A DNA stretch of 64,000 nt, from positions 9,569,233 through 9,633,232 of the forward strand of contig OX453285.1 of the NCBI GenBank assembly GCA_949710005.1, given 5' to 3'. A program made the position numbers and the translations under genes. The DNA comes from Ricordea florida. Its lineage: Eukaryota; Cnidaria; Anthozoa; Corallimorpharia; Ricordeidae. The notes below the pieces were generated by a model. It was not told the origin of the DNA. It saw only the letters and a list, made by a program, of their open reading frames with translations, and did no database searches. Positions 52,634 to 62,920 of the stretch are shown in pieces. Within the stretch, counting starts at the first letter, position 1, and every line of letters starts with the position of its first letter.

Positions 52634-52919
52634 TCAATGATAAATTAAGCCTCAAATAAGTTCAGATAAAGCTATGGCGTATTAAATTATATACACGGTG
52701 AAGGTTACGACTTGCATGGTGTCTACTATATATACAGAACATATATGATGCCTATTGACTAGACGTCGCCAATTCTTGTTGTAATAATTTCTTTTTTTTT
52801 TTATCTAAAACCAATAGTTTAATGTAGCATTAACCAGTGTAATGTATGTAGCAATATTGTGATGTATTAATGTAATGTACCTTGTTATTGAAATAAAGAT
52901 TATTAAAAGAAAAAAAAAA

Positions 52920-53549
52920 TCACGCACAATATCTTTGTTCTGCTCATTGTTTGTTAAAGACTGTAGAATTTCAGTGCATTCTTGCTCATTAAAAAATGGT
53001 AATGGGTCAGAGTTTTCCTCAAGTTCATTGCCAATGCAAAGTCCAAAATCATGTATCTTTAAAAACAGTGTCACTCTGCCATAACAAAGCGTATTGTTTC
53101 TATCTGTATATTCAATTACCATTGAGTCAGTTTTGCGTTTTTTCGCGCCCAAAGAATAAAACTTCTGTCCGTCATCACTCTGAAATCTGCAATAAGGTTC
53201 AAGTTCATAATCTGTGGGAAACTTGTTTGCCATTACAAATACCCTTACTAAGGTCTGTATGTTGCTGTCGATGTTTCTTCGTTCTTTTCCACTTAAGTAG
53301 CCCCCTTGTATTTTGGCAGACACCTAGTGAGAACTTTTAGAATAACCGGTAAGACTTCGCAGCAGCATTTTGCTGTCCTTAGGAATGTCGTTATCTTGCA
53401 AAATTTTTTTCGTAAAATTAGAAAGGCCGAAACAAAGACCAATTGCACATCCAATTTGTTCCATAGCGTGATGCGTTCCATGAACAAGTGGTTTGATAAA
53501 AGCATTCATGCTTTCAAAAGCAAAGCAACTGTATGCCCATAGTGGTCCT
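52920..53549 (-). pseudogene. TNP2-like transposase, downstream piece
   Basis: The minus-strand reading starts with GPLWAYSCFAFESMNAFIKP (near 53490-53549), a block that follows the last catalytic region in animal TNP2-like transposases. It continues through IGLCFGLSNFTKKIL to a second stretch (QTLVRVFVMANKFPTDYELE, CYGRVTLFLKIHDFGLCIG). One stop occurs near 53323. It lies between two LINE insertions and continues both upstream (54206) and downstream (47497). Confidence 0.72.
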
Positions 53550-54205
53550 CGGCGTGAAACATAAAGAGGTGTCTATACTAGTTCACAATACGTTGATTCT
53601 GCCATTGTTTGATTATTGCGATGTTGCTTGGAGTGGTCTGTTACAACAAGACCAGGATAGATTACAGCGTCTACAACACAGATCGGCGCGTATAATTACG
53701 TGTTGTACACGCTCCACTGAGGCAATGAATCAATTACGTTGGTCGAGTCTTTCCAAGAGACGCTCTTATCATAAGGTCAAGCTTGTTTTTCTTTGTCTAA
53801 ACTCTTTAGCCCCTAGTTATTTCTTGGCATTTTTTACCAGATTTTCGAACATTCATAGCTATTCCACCAGGCAGAGCAGTAGGTTATTGTTACCTAGGGT
53901 GAAATCAAATTTTGGAAAAAACACGTTTCTTTTCAGTGGAGCAAAAATTTTTAATGAGTTGCCCACTGACATAACAAAAGCACAAGACACACAGACTTTC
54001 TGCCGCCGTGCAAAAGGGTTTTTATTATCGAAATAGTTCTTAGTGATTGTCTCTTAGTATTAAGTATTGTAAATAGATTTCTAACGTAGTTCTTAGTTTT
54101 TAAAGTGTACATGAATTTGCATTTTTAACTTAATGTTATCTATACAGGGCCCCCATGGATACCAGCCTTTGAGCTGAACGGGCTACCCTGTTTAAATAAA
54201 GTTCT
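53550..54205 (+). pseudogene. CR1/Jockey-like LINE 3' fragment inserted in the transposase
   Basis: A plus-strand frame encodes the end of a LINE reverse transcriptase (HNTLILPLFDYCDVAWSGLL, RLQRLQHRSARIITCCTRST, then KSNFGKNTFLFSGAKIFNEL). A ~170-base 3' UTR ending in TTTAAATAAAGTTCTACTTT follows. It splits the minus-strand transposase cleanly: the transposase reads on from both edges. It is 5'-truncated, as is usual for LINE insertions. Confidence 0.82.
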
Positions 54206-55403
54206 ACTTTACATAATAAGCTAAATGCTGCAATAAATGGACATTCATGGTGCATTGTGTTGGCGCATACAGTATTCCCATTAAAAGAACAAAGTCTTGT
54301 AGCATGCCGTCTGCCTCTTCAAGATCTGTGCTTGATATTGAATCGGAACACAAAATTCCAATTGCTCCGACAAGAAGACACCAGTGAAAAATGTACAAGG
54401 GATTTAAGATTTTGAAGAAAACTGGCACAGAATAATGCAGTAGCCAGTTTTTGAGTTCTGTTGCTTTCCAATGTTTAAGATCTTCTAACGATCTGGGCAA
54501 TCTACCTACAATGTCTGGCGGCTTTATCAAAAGAAGTTTGCGGGACATAGACGAAGTCTTTGTCCCTATATAAAAGGCTTTGTCTGTGTTTCCATTGGAC
54601 CTTTGTTGATGCATAATGTACTTTACAACTCCAAGACAAACGGAGTGCATCCAATCGATTGCAAATGAACGTACTAAATCAAACGGATACGAAAGCTTCA
54701 CGAGAATGCTATGCCCCTTGACTCCCATAACCGCTTTCTTAATAGTGGCCTTCAATGCAAATTTAACTTGATCTTCATGAGTCCTTTTCACGGGGCTTTG
54801 TTCAAAAGGCCAGTATCTATGGATGTTGTTTGGCCCATAGCCAACTCCTTCTGACTTGCAAAGATGGCAAGCGCATTTTCCATTAAAACGTTTCATATTC
54901 ATCAAGTCAGCTCGTGCAGGCAAGTCGGCTGTTGCTATAAATAACAGACATTGGACATTGATGTCCCCATCTGCACTGTCTGGTACATGTATTCCAGTCG
55001 AATTTAGACCATTCAGCTTTTCAACCAAAGGGTTAAGAAATGTCAACATGTTTGGATCATGTTTGTCACAATAGATGTACGCAGGAATAATGAACATTTT
55101 TTTTTTGAATCGGTGTTCCTTTGGGAGCTCGTTGATCATGATATAAACCGGCCACAAATGACCAGCCCTAGAAGATGAATATTTGTTAACTCCATCAGTG
55201 TTAACTGTAAACGAAATATTGTACAATTGTGAAAGAAAGCCCCTAGGATGTATGAAATTCTTGTAGTCGAGTCCGTGGAATATGTCATGAATACTGCTAC
55301 AGCTAGCTGCACGCTTTACCTGCTCTTTTCCTTTCTTTAATAAGTTCACAAATTCAGAATCTCTGAAAAGATCGTTGATCTTTTCTTCTAAATGCAGATC
55401 CAA
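54206..55403 (-). pseudogene. TNP2-like (EnSpm/CACTA) transposase, catalytic part
   Basis: A long minus-strand frame of about 400 codons. Recognisable blocks are FTVNTDGVNKYSSSRAGHLW with the first acidic residue (near 55150-55215), IATADLPARADLMNMKRF followed by CACHLCKSEG (the second Asp and Cys cluster, near 54860-54960), and KLSYPFDLVRSFAIDWMHSV with LGVVKYIM (near 54610-54700). These are the signature of TNP2/Transposase_21 enzymes, which cut and paste CACTA elements. The frame reads through to the LINE insertion. It overlaps the N-terminal frame by 16 bases because of a small frameshift near 55460. Confidence 0.85.
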
Positions 55404-56242
55404 AAAACTCGACAGTCCTGCCTTGCTGCATTTGGCATTTGGGCACTTGTCGGCTTTAACAGCCGGAAACAGTTAGTACAGTAATTTATCTTTGTTGGTT
55501 CCTTGGAGCCAAAGTATTCTTTCATGATCACTTTCATTTTGTACACCGACTGAAAAGTTTGTCTACATCGGTCTCCAAGCAATGCGGATAGCAAGCGAAG
55601 GAGATCTGCCCAGGCTGCTTTACTCAAATTGTGCTTTAAAACAAAGCTTACAATTAAGACACACGATAAAATTTTCGATATTGTGCTGCCTTGATAAAGT
55701 GGCTTCTCCTCGTCAGGAAGCGTAGTTTCGTTTTCTCGTTCAGGGACCATCTCTTCTGGCTCGTTATCCCACTGTTCACTTTCCGTTTCGGAAACACTAT
55801 CTTCACTATCTGAAGATGATTCAATGTCACTTTCCTCCCCTGATGAAGAAGTGGTACTAGTATTGAAGGTAGCTTCATCTTCGAAGTTATCAGCGGAAAT
55901 CTCTTTTTCTTCATTCTGTATTTCCACAGTCGTGCCGATCGGCATCTCTTCATTTATGTCTGTCTCACTCATTCTTTCCACTGATCCAGCGGTGTCCATT
56001 GAAGCTGGCAAAGTGCTGCAGGCTTCCACAATGCCATGATATCTCCTAAGTTGTCTACTGGGATTCTCCTGATCTCCTGATCTTTTCATTCTCGCTCCGG
56101 TCTTTTTGTGATAATACTGAAGCTGTCTGGATGTTTGTTTTGGTTCTTCAGCTTTGCTTTTCCCGTGTTCTGGGTTTTCATTTTCGCTCTCAGAACCTGA
56201 ATATGTTTTTTCGCTGCTTGAAGAACTGTCGAGGTTGTCCAT
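55388..56242 (-). pseudogene. TNP2-like transposase, acidic N-terminal part
   Basis: This frame starts at the ATG at 56240-56242 (MDNLDSSSSSEKTYSGSESE). The first 180 residues are acidic and Ser-rich, followed by a helical region and a zinc-binding start (INYCTNCFRLL). The next Cys pair is found in the overlapping frame, so a single-base indel near 55460 splits the zinc cluster between frames. The start is about 710 bases from the divergent plus-strand gene start at 56956, leaving a shared promoter region. Without that indel and the two LINE insertions, the gene would be a typical animal EnSpm transposase. Confidence 0.78.
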
Positions 56243-56955
56243 ACTTAACCAAAATATTACCAGGTGAAGAAGTTATTTTACATGGCATTCATTCATGCAA
56301 TAATTAAACACTTATCTGTCATGTAAGTCGTTAAACAATCTTGCAAGGAATGTTCTCGTGATCGTTTTATCGGATGGTGAATAACGCGAAGCAAAAAATA
56401 AACGTAATTTAAATGGTTTAGACATCATATCCAATATGGGTTGACTTAAACATAATACTGTAGGTTTATAAAGTTATCCTTACTCAGAGAGTTGAAGGGA
56501 ATCAAAGCATGTCTTTGTTAAGGAATTTGCGTGCAGCTGTTATACTTATCTGTCATTAAGGTCGTTTGGCAGGAGAAGAATTTAATACGAAGAATGTTTG
56601 GATTAGATGACTCACGCGAAGCAAAGAAAACGCATCCATTATCTGAGCCTGTAGCTCTTCCATTTTTGGGAGAAAATATATTTTCTTAATCTCAGTTTGG
56701 TTTCAAAAAATAATTCTTGTGTACCCCTAATGGTAGATTACAATGTTTCTAATGCAAAATGGACAAAGTGATACTAATCTCGTGACATTCACCGCTGTAA
56801 CCAATCCCTGCTCATTCTGTATCAGTTTACCCATTCTCCAGTGAGAGGTCAGTTGAATTCAAAGCGGGACCTTTGAAATCTTCTCTAGGACAGTTAGCGA
56901 GCTCTTGGTGTTCACCAATCTTTCAATAGTATCTGTGTGTCTTTTGGTCAGAATC
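56243..56955. promoter_or_regulatory. Divergent promoter region of element B
   Basis: These 710 bases separate the minus-strand transposase start from the plus-strand gene start. Similar phrases such as ACTTATCTGTCAT..AAGTCGTT (near 56310 and 56545) and CGCGAAGCAAA (near 56386 and 56614) occur twice, suggesting a diverged duplication of ~230 bases. No TATA box stands out. Confidence 0.45.
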
Positions 56956-57663
56956 ATGGCGGTTTTCTATGCAGTAGAATTTCCATTAGAGGATGCTAAG
57001 TCAAGGGGACCTCACATTGTGCCGGAAAGCAAGGTTAACGAAGAAAATGGCTCTACCCAAGTTCTGTGGAAAGTTGTGGATGAAAATGGTGCACTAACAG
57101 AGGCATATTTTAAGGCAACAAGCCTTAAAAAGGGCACAAAGAAAGAGTGTGGCGAATTTATTGACCGCCTTAAGAAATCGCGTGAAAAGGCTGAGATCAG
57201 CAATAAATCGGAACGGAGCCAAAAGAAGCCTCGCAAACTTACTGACTACGACTTTGACGATCTTACGGAGCAGCTCACAGCAAAAAGACCACGGCCTGAA
57301 GTACGCGAATTTTCATTGAAAAATGTTAGCGCAGAAGATCTTGAAATAATGGAGTCCGATTCGGAGTCATTTGACCCAGAGGCTGACGGAAAATCCGTTC
57401 TTGCCGATTGGCAACAAAAGGCGCGTTCCTCGAAGGCGGGGAAAAAGAAGAAAACCGCCAACGGTTCTTCCCGCCAAAACCGAGAGTCAGTACCACCACA
57501 AAAAGATTCAAGCTCTAAGGAGAAGAAGGAAAAACCAAGGGCGAAAAAAGACAAGGAAAACGAAGAGAAAGGCTTCAGTAATGCAGCACTGAAGAAAGCA
57601 AGATCTGAAATTGCAAAAAGAGCCAGTCTATTGACATTGGCAAGACAGTCTCCCTTAGCATGA
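56956..57663 (+). CDS. Charged protein of element B, first plus-strand frame
   Basis: The ATG at 56956 (context AATCATGG) opens a 235-residue frame. The first ~80 residues look folded (MAVFYAVEFPLEDAKSRGPH, TQVLWKVVDENGALTEAYFK). The rest is highly charged, with Lys/Ser-rich stretches such as KEKKEKPRAKKDKENEEK. It ends at a TGA that overlaps the next ATG (ATGA at 57660-57663). I recall similar N-terminal modules in BEN-domain proteins of cnidarians. It is divergent from the transposase and may be the element's second protein (like plant TNPA), binding subterminal repeats; this is inference. Confidence 0.55.
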   Translation: MAVFYAVEFPLEDAKSRGPHIVPESKVNEENGSTQVLWKVVDENGALTEAYFKATSLKKGTKKECGEFIDRLKKSREKAEISNKSERSQKKPRKLTDYDFDDLTEQLTAKRPRPEVREFSLKNVSAEDLEIMESDSESFDPEADGKSVLADWQQKARSSKAGKKKKTANGSSRQNRESVPPQKDSSSKEKKEKPRAKKDKENEEKGFSNAALKKARSEIAKRASLLTLARQSPLA

Positions 57664-57911
57664 AGTTACTTCTTCATGGGAATGAAACGGACAGACCCGT
57701 TGAGTTTAATCTTTCTGTGGATCCGGAAACCACATTCAAGACCTTGAAAAGCCTTATAGCGCAGACGACACGAATTCCATCTGACAAACAGCTCCTGGTT
57801 ATTAAAGGACAAGAGTGGAAAATGGATGAAAATGGTCGAATATGTGACGACTGGTCGACTGATGACCTGGTGGCAATATCTGAAGAATGTAAACTGTCAA
57901 AGGGTAAGTAG
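57660..57911 (+). CDS. Ubiquitin-like domain frame of element B
   Basis: An 83-residue frame overlaps the previous stop by four bases. The pattern VEFNLSVDPETTFKTLKSLI followed by RIPSDKQLLVIKGQEW matches the beta-grasp layout of ubiquitin-like domains (strand, strand, helix, then P-x2-Q-x-L-x-x-x-G). The frame stops inside GGTAAGTAG, a good splice donor (near 57905), so it is probably an exon. It is either fused to the preceding frame with a +1 shift or read from its own ATG. A ubiquitin-like module in a transposon-borne DNA-binding protein is unusual. Confidence 0.55.
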   Translation: MKLLLHGNETDRPVEFNLSVDPETTFKTLKSLIAQTTRIPSDKQLLVIKGQEWKMDENGRICDDWSTDDLVAISEECKLSKGK

Positions 57912-58224
57912 TTTTATTTCAGCAATATTGAAATCCATGAATTTTCTGTTCTGTCTTATTCTGCGTGACTAACCAAGATGCCAGCAGCAGACAGTTCAGT
58001 GCAAAAATAAGCGGATGCCACTGAGAGGAAAGCCGACAGTTGCCGTAAGTAAATATTTCATTCCTACAGGTAGAAGAATCATGTGCATTCATTTGTAATG
58101 GAATGAACAATGCAAAGTGGAAAGACGGATTTCATTTCAGTTTTTGCATTTGCTCTTAGCTCTTGCCATTCCACAAGACCCAGGAACTAATTAATTGATC
58201 TGTTTTGACTTGACCTGATACCCT

Positions 58225-58331
58225 GGATGGAGAATTCGAAGATGAAGCCGGCGAAGTTGATGTAACCTGCGACTTTGACCCAAGCTATCCATCAGAGCAG
58301 GAAAGCGACAAATCAAAGCAAGAAAAAGAGG
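58225..58331 (+). CDS. Acidic exon of element B plus-strand gene
   Basis: A short segment reading GEFEDEAGEVDVTCDFDPSY and ending KSKQEKEG just before a GTGAGT donor. An acidic, probably disordered linker exon is the likely reading. A further small exon may lie near 57980-58045 (ending at GTAAGT). The exon chain is not proven. Confidence 0.4.
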
Positions 58332-60240
58332 GTGAGTTAATTTTACGCCTTACCTTATTTTTCAGAGAATTTGACACTAGATTCGGGATTATTGAATTTA
58401 TACTGAATCCTTAATTGTTTTATCCGTGTCAAGTGATTGAAATCCTTTGTGTTGGTGAGTTGGCGCATCGATGCCATCGCCAGGCGTTTTGGCCACGTTA
58501 ATTAAAGCCGTCATTTTCATGTTGTAAATTTGGTTTTTAAATTTCTAGCTTGATGCCAAAATACGTAGAACACAGTGTCGAGTCTCTTAGAAAATGAATA
58601 TTTTAGGAATTGCTTCAGTCGGTTTTAGTGTAGTGTTCTAAACGCTACAGTAGTGGGATTGTATACGAAAAGGTGTAGAAATGTAAACGGTTAACCTCAC
58701 GTTGTGTAAACAACTGCTCAAGTTGAAATGCAAATTAGTCGCGAACAGTCATGCAAGATTGATCACAGAGTCATCACAAATATTTTTTTCAACAGTAGCT
58801 CATGCCAAGCGTGAACAACTTTTTCTCAGTAGTACAGTCTTCGCTAAAGATTGTACTGGTTGCCAGCTAAGTTTTTGCATCATGATATTTGGGAGTTAAT
58901 TAACTAAAGAATCTAAATTTACCACAACATTATAACGTGACATATTCCTAAAACAGCAACATTCCGCCACGCTTTCTCAAGTTCTTCTTTCGATGAATAA
59001 ACATTTCGTTTGAGACTTGAATACTTCCTAAGAAGAACTACTGGCTAAAGTTTGCTTTAGTCTTTTAAGATCTTCAGACATTATGACAAGACAACCACGT
59101 AAAATCTTCGAGGTGCAAAAGACATTACTCTTTCAAAGTCGATTTCATCGATAAGAAAAGAAATTAATTAAACACCGGAAGTGGTGTTCCGTTTTCCAAC
59201 ATGGAATCTCTGAGCTTAATGTGAACTAACATAGCCAATGTAATAACAACAGCAAATGAGAATTAATGTGTTTTGTTTCTATTCAAGTTATAACTTATTT
59301 AATAACCTCAGAAAGTAAATAAGAAAAGAATGGCCGGTCAATTTATAATGACTTTCGTCTTTTCTTTCAAATCTACACTTCAAAACCTTTATTCTGTGTT
59401 TTGTGTGTGATCAGATTTTACCTACACAAATATCGTCTTGATAAGATGTACACTCTTTTTTGGTGCAAAAATCATACAATATATGTAAATGACATTCACT
59501 GGGTATCAAATGTGGGACAGAGAGAGACCACGGTTACAATCAGTAGAGTTCTCACGGAAATTCATGTGCGGGAAATTAGCTTAGTTATTTTGCTGTTAAC
59601 TATATTAACATTATATGTGATAAGGCTTTTCAACTTACCATTGATTATCGTCACCCTATGCTTGTCAAAAATTCAGATTTTCCTTTTCACAGGCAGATTG
59701 GCTTTCTTTGAGCATAATTCACATGCGACAGAACTAACTTCTTTATGACGTGACAAAAAATGAAACCAGATTGAGAAAGATATCATACTAATAAGTTGTT
59801 GACAGAACACACTGACATTACAAACAATTAATATTTTAAAATGTGTCGTTATTTACTATATCTGCATATGGGAAGGAGCCAGGCTTGTCACAGTAGTCTA
59901 TATAAGAATTTATTCTTGGTTCAAACTGAGGAAACTCATTACCTTTAGCTTTCATATTATTTTCATATGAAATAATTTGAGTAATCGTGAGTATTTACAC
60001 AAAGAAGCCATGTATCTGATTGTTATCTTTTCAAAATGCAAATCATTAACAAAAGGTATTGCCCTTGAAATATAACCGGACTAGTAAATTCTTAAGACAC
60101 CTTAAATTTATGATAGATTAAGTTAATCAAATTATACCTAGTACATATTGTATATATGATTCATTTTAAAAACTACAAAATGAATAAGCTGGTACTGTAG
60201 CAAATTTTTTAAGTACACTGTACAGCAAACAGTAGCCAGG
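58332..60240. other. Probable intron, no recognised gene
   Basis: 1.9 kb of AT-rich DNA lies between the acidic exon and the BEN-like exon. The open frame at 59401-59748 is hydrophobic but shows no recognised domain. No repeats or terminal inverted sequences were seen. Confidence 0.45.
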
Positions 60241-60252
60241 GAGAATTAAGCA

Positions 60253-60681
60253 ATGATGACAACGAAACCAAGGAAAATGCCTGGTTTATACTTTATTTAC
60301 GAATCTTGCAATAAACTAGATGTATTTGGTGTATCAATCAATTTAAAAACTATAGCTCAGCACGTTGTAACAACATCGTTCAGTTCCAAAAAAGAAATAC
60401 CAACACTCAGGGGAGTGTACGTGTTAAAGAAAAAGATAGAGCAGCTCCCAAAAAACACCGCAAAAGGATTTGCCCTGAAGCTATTCGAACTTGTATTTAG
60501 CAGGGATGAGGCAAAGACAGGAAGCGTTGAAGGGAAAGGCGACAAACTCCTAAAGCTGGACCCAAACAGAATAGCAGCGGTAAAAGAATGTACAGAGCTG
60601 ACGTTCTCTGCCGATGAAAATGTTGAGTGGGCCATAATAGGCCTTTTGCAGCTAAGCCATCACGTGACCTACTTTTCATAA
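60253..60681 (+). CDS. BEN-like domain exon of element B
   Basis: An open frame whose core (about 60391-60640) reads TLRGVYVLKKKIEQL, then KGFALKLFELVFSRDEAKTG, then LLKLDPNRIAAVKECTELTF. The order of helices, the acidic E/D after the third hydrophobic block, and the LD-x3-I-x2-V helix fit a BEN domain. A short acidic exon (GELSNDDNETKENAW) may precede it from about 60238, and the true exon boundaries are unsettled because the first residues of the frame do not fit the domain. The end (LLQLSHHVTYFS) also departs from the family, so the last helix may be lost or spliced. Confidence 0.5.
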   Translation: MMTTKPRKMPGLYFIYESCNKLDVFGVSINLKTIAQHVVTTSFSSKKEIPTLRGVYVLKKKIEQLPKNTAKGFALKLFELVFSRDEAKTGSVEGKGDKLLKLDPNRIAAVKECTELTFSADENVEWAIIGLLQLSHHVTYFS

Positions 60682-60689
60682 AATTATGG

Positions 60690-61076
60690 GTTATAACTTA
60701 ACAAATGCCAGAAATGGAAAGAGCGCATCGAAAATACCAAAATGGCCAAGTTTGAGGCCCCTGGCATGAAAGAGTAAGTTTATACGACAGCTTGAATTTT
60801 CGGAAAATTTAGAGGATTTGTATGGAAAATGTTGCTGGAGAGCAAGGCATTCTTTAAGTTATAGCCCATAATATGAAAATTTTTTCGGAAAAATTTGGTC
60901 ACGTGACCCCAGCTGCAAAAGGCCTATTAAAAAAAGTATTGATGAGAAGTGCAGAATGGTCCGAAATGACAGATGTTTTGTGTGGGCAGGGGTAAACCTA
61001 ATGAGGAAGGATTAAAGAAAAGATTGCATCACCACTGCCAACGACTAAAAAAGGACCATTGCATCGTTGCTAAGTA
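60690..61076. other. Interior of element B, no recognised gene
   Basis: Non-coding. A GGTCACGTGACC palindrome-like word near 60897-60907 and a CATCACGTGACC near 60658 are similar, and each lies in a phrase ending AAAGGCCTATTA or its inverse (GGCCTTTTGCAGCTAAG near 60640; AGCTGCAAAAGGCCTATT near 60910). They suggest a ~250-base inverted repeat pair. Confidence 0.45.
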
Positions 61077-61180
61077 TTGTTTAATAAACAAGCAGGAGTG
61101 TTTTATCAGATTTAAAAGCCCGAGGCGAAGCCGAGGGCTTTTAGAGCTGATAAAACACGATCTGCGAGTTTATTGAACGG
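61077..61180. repeat. Imperfect ~100-bp palindrome
   Basis: GTGTTTTATCAG...TTTAAAAGCCCGAGG is followed by its approximate inverse (CCGAGGGCTTTTAGAGCTG, ATAAAACAC), with outer arms AATAAAC / GTTTATT. The centre is CGAGGCGAAGCCGAG. It could be a small fold-back MITE; no target duplication was established. Confidence 0.75.
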
Positions 61181-61410
61181 CTTCAAAAACTTATTTGTGG
61201 AGTCTCTGTTCATTTCACACTTTTTTGTTTGTTTTCCTGAAATGCACACGGGTTTTTATCTCTATTTTAGTCTCAATGGGTATTGTTATTTGGGATAAGC
61301 TAAAATAATGATCTTTTCAATTTTTTCAGTAAAGACTGCATGATTTGAATTGCTAATCTTGCCTCGTTTAAAACTTATGTGAAAGTTGCTTTTGGAACTC
61401 TGATTTCAGC

Positions 61411-61650
61411 ATGCCACCGAAAAAAGTATTCAGGAAAGCTAAGAATGTTCAAGAGGAGAGGGAGTTATTTGAGGAGTGTGTTCCAAAATAAACCAAAAAT
61501 GCTAATAAGTGGTCGTATAAAATTTTTTCGGAGTGGCAAAGGGAAAGAGAAAACAAAGACCCTAGTCAGGAGCAGTGTTCGTTCACATTTGAACCTGAAA
61601 AAATACAATGCCAGTGATGTCAGGTTGTGTATTCAATAATTGTACTTTCA
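61411..61650 (+). pseudogene. KIAA1958/DUF3504-like recombinase N-terminus
   Basis: After a TTTCAG acceptor, a frame starts MPPKKVFRKAKNVQEERELF. It meets a TAA near 61490 and continues in the same frame with NANKWSYKIFSEWQRERENK, a block like the N-terminal helical domain of tyrosine-recombinase-derived (Crypton/KIAA1958) proteins. The catalytic recombinase domain is not present. It may be a captured exon or a fragment of a separate element inside element B. Confidence 0.45.
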
Positions 61651-61962
61651 ATATGTGAGCCTAAAATTAAGGTTAACTTTCATCATGTTATTAAACAGAG
61701 TGAATGTTGGTTGTTTTGCATCTTTAATTTTGATATGGAAATTTAGGATAAAGTTTTATATAAATCTTCATGTTCGTTAGTATTCTTTATATAAAGTTCT
61801 TATCCTAATTTGCATCTCTTTGCATTTGCTTTGTATACCCCATATTTCCCTGTCACCGAATTCAAATCCCTCCCCGGGCTTTAAGAATGGTGAGCTTTAC
61901 CACATATAAAGGTTCCTGGACGTGACTAATTTCCCTAATTTCATTGGCCAAAAACCTAAGGA
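61651..61962. other. Stretch without a recognised gene
   Basis: AT-rich non-coding sequence. Related AAGTTCTTATCCTAA / TTAGGATAAAG..TTTTATATAAA phrases near 61744-61810 form a loose inverted repeat. Confidence 0.4.
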
Positions 61963-62140
61963 CTTATGTCGTTTATAGCATCACTGCCAAAGACTAAAAA
62001 AGGACCATTGCTGCATCGTTGCTAAAGACATTTAAAGGACTTATTTAATATCGTTTATAGCATCACTGCCAAAGACTAAAAAAGGACCATTGTATCGTTG
62101 CTAAAGACATGTAAAGGACTTATATCGTTTATAACATTAC
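61963..62140. repeat. Tandem repeat of ~78 bp
   Basis: Two adjacent copies contain CATCACTGCCAAAGACTAAA, AAAGGACCATTG, ATCGTTGCTAAAGACAT and AAAGGACTTAT. A third, diverged copy of the core (CACTGCCAACGACTAAAAA) lies at about 61028-61075, 0.9 kb upstream. Confidence 0.85.
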
Positions 62141-62694
62141 ATATGTGTTCTAGTTTATTATTACTATTATAATTATTATTCAAGTTTGCTTCAAGCAGTA
62201 TAGATAGGTGTTTCAGTAAAGCTGCCTGTGAAGCTTAAATTACGATTTAAATGGAATGTGTAATCAATTTCAAATGCAACTTGAAACGTAGTATTAAAAT
62301 AAGTTTACCCTTAGAGACTTGTAGATGATTGAAATTCATCTTTGTCTTAAGTCGCGGACATCCTTAAAAGTCATTAAGTTATGTGGCTTTTAACATTTGC
62401 AATGTACGGGAACCCATGTTTTCATTCGCTCTGAGTTAAATTAACAACAGCGGAATTCCGATAATTTTCTCGAAACTCCAAGGAAAACTACAATATTATT
62501 GGTTCGCGAAATCGGGAAGTTTAGAAATCGTCAGGAAAACGAGTCTGACTAAAAAAGGGACACGAGTTTGAGGTGGGAGGCTAAAAATCCCTGAGGTTCC
62601 TTGAAATTGGGCTCAAAATTTGTCATATGTGATTTTCTTCTCATCTGACCGTGATTGATTCAAGGCCTAAAATTCGTCTGGCCGTAACACAATA

Positions 62695-62920
62695 CTTTCT
62701 GTGATCACGCTACTATCACAGTGTGATCACGCCGTGATCACTGAGTCAATCACGCCTAAAATTAGTCTGGCTGTGATCACAATATTTTTGTGATCACGCT
62801 ATTTTCAAAGTGTGATCACGTCGTGATCACGCCGTGATCATGCAAAAAAGGTTTTTACGCGTGATCACGGTGTGATCACACCCAGTGATCACACCCGTGA
62901 TCACGGCGTGATCACGCCTT
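62695..62920. repeat. Right subterminal GTGATCAC array (element B)
   Basis: About a dozen exact GTGATCAC words occur in 225 bases, often as CGTGATCACG. An internal ~65-base near-duplication contains CGCCTAAAATTAGTCTGGC (near 62752) and CGGCCTAAAATTCGTCTGG (near 62660). The array ends about 20 bases before the right terminus of element B. Confidence 0.9.

Larger units (their letters stand above)
47498..52919 (+). mobile_element. 5'-truncated L1 (Tx1-type) LINE inside element B
   Basis: It begins in the middle of the reverse transcriptase (just before the QFADDTSL catalytic block near 47560) and ends in an A-run at 52910-52919. Short matching ATCAC at both edges may be the remnant of a target duplication or microhomology. 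Two DNA elements are nested in it (48531-49455 and 49880-52397). On both sides the minus-strand TNP2-like gene continues. Confidence 0.82.

Noticed and set aside
59401-59748. A membrane protein gene in element B
   Set aside because: The frame is hydrophobic but AT-rich, matches no known family, lacks splice or promoter context and lies in a probable intron.
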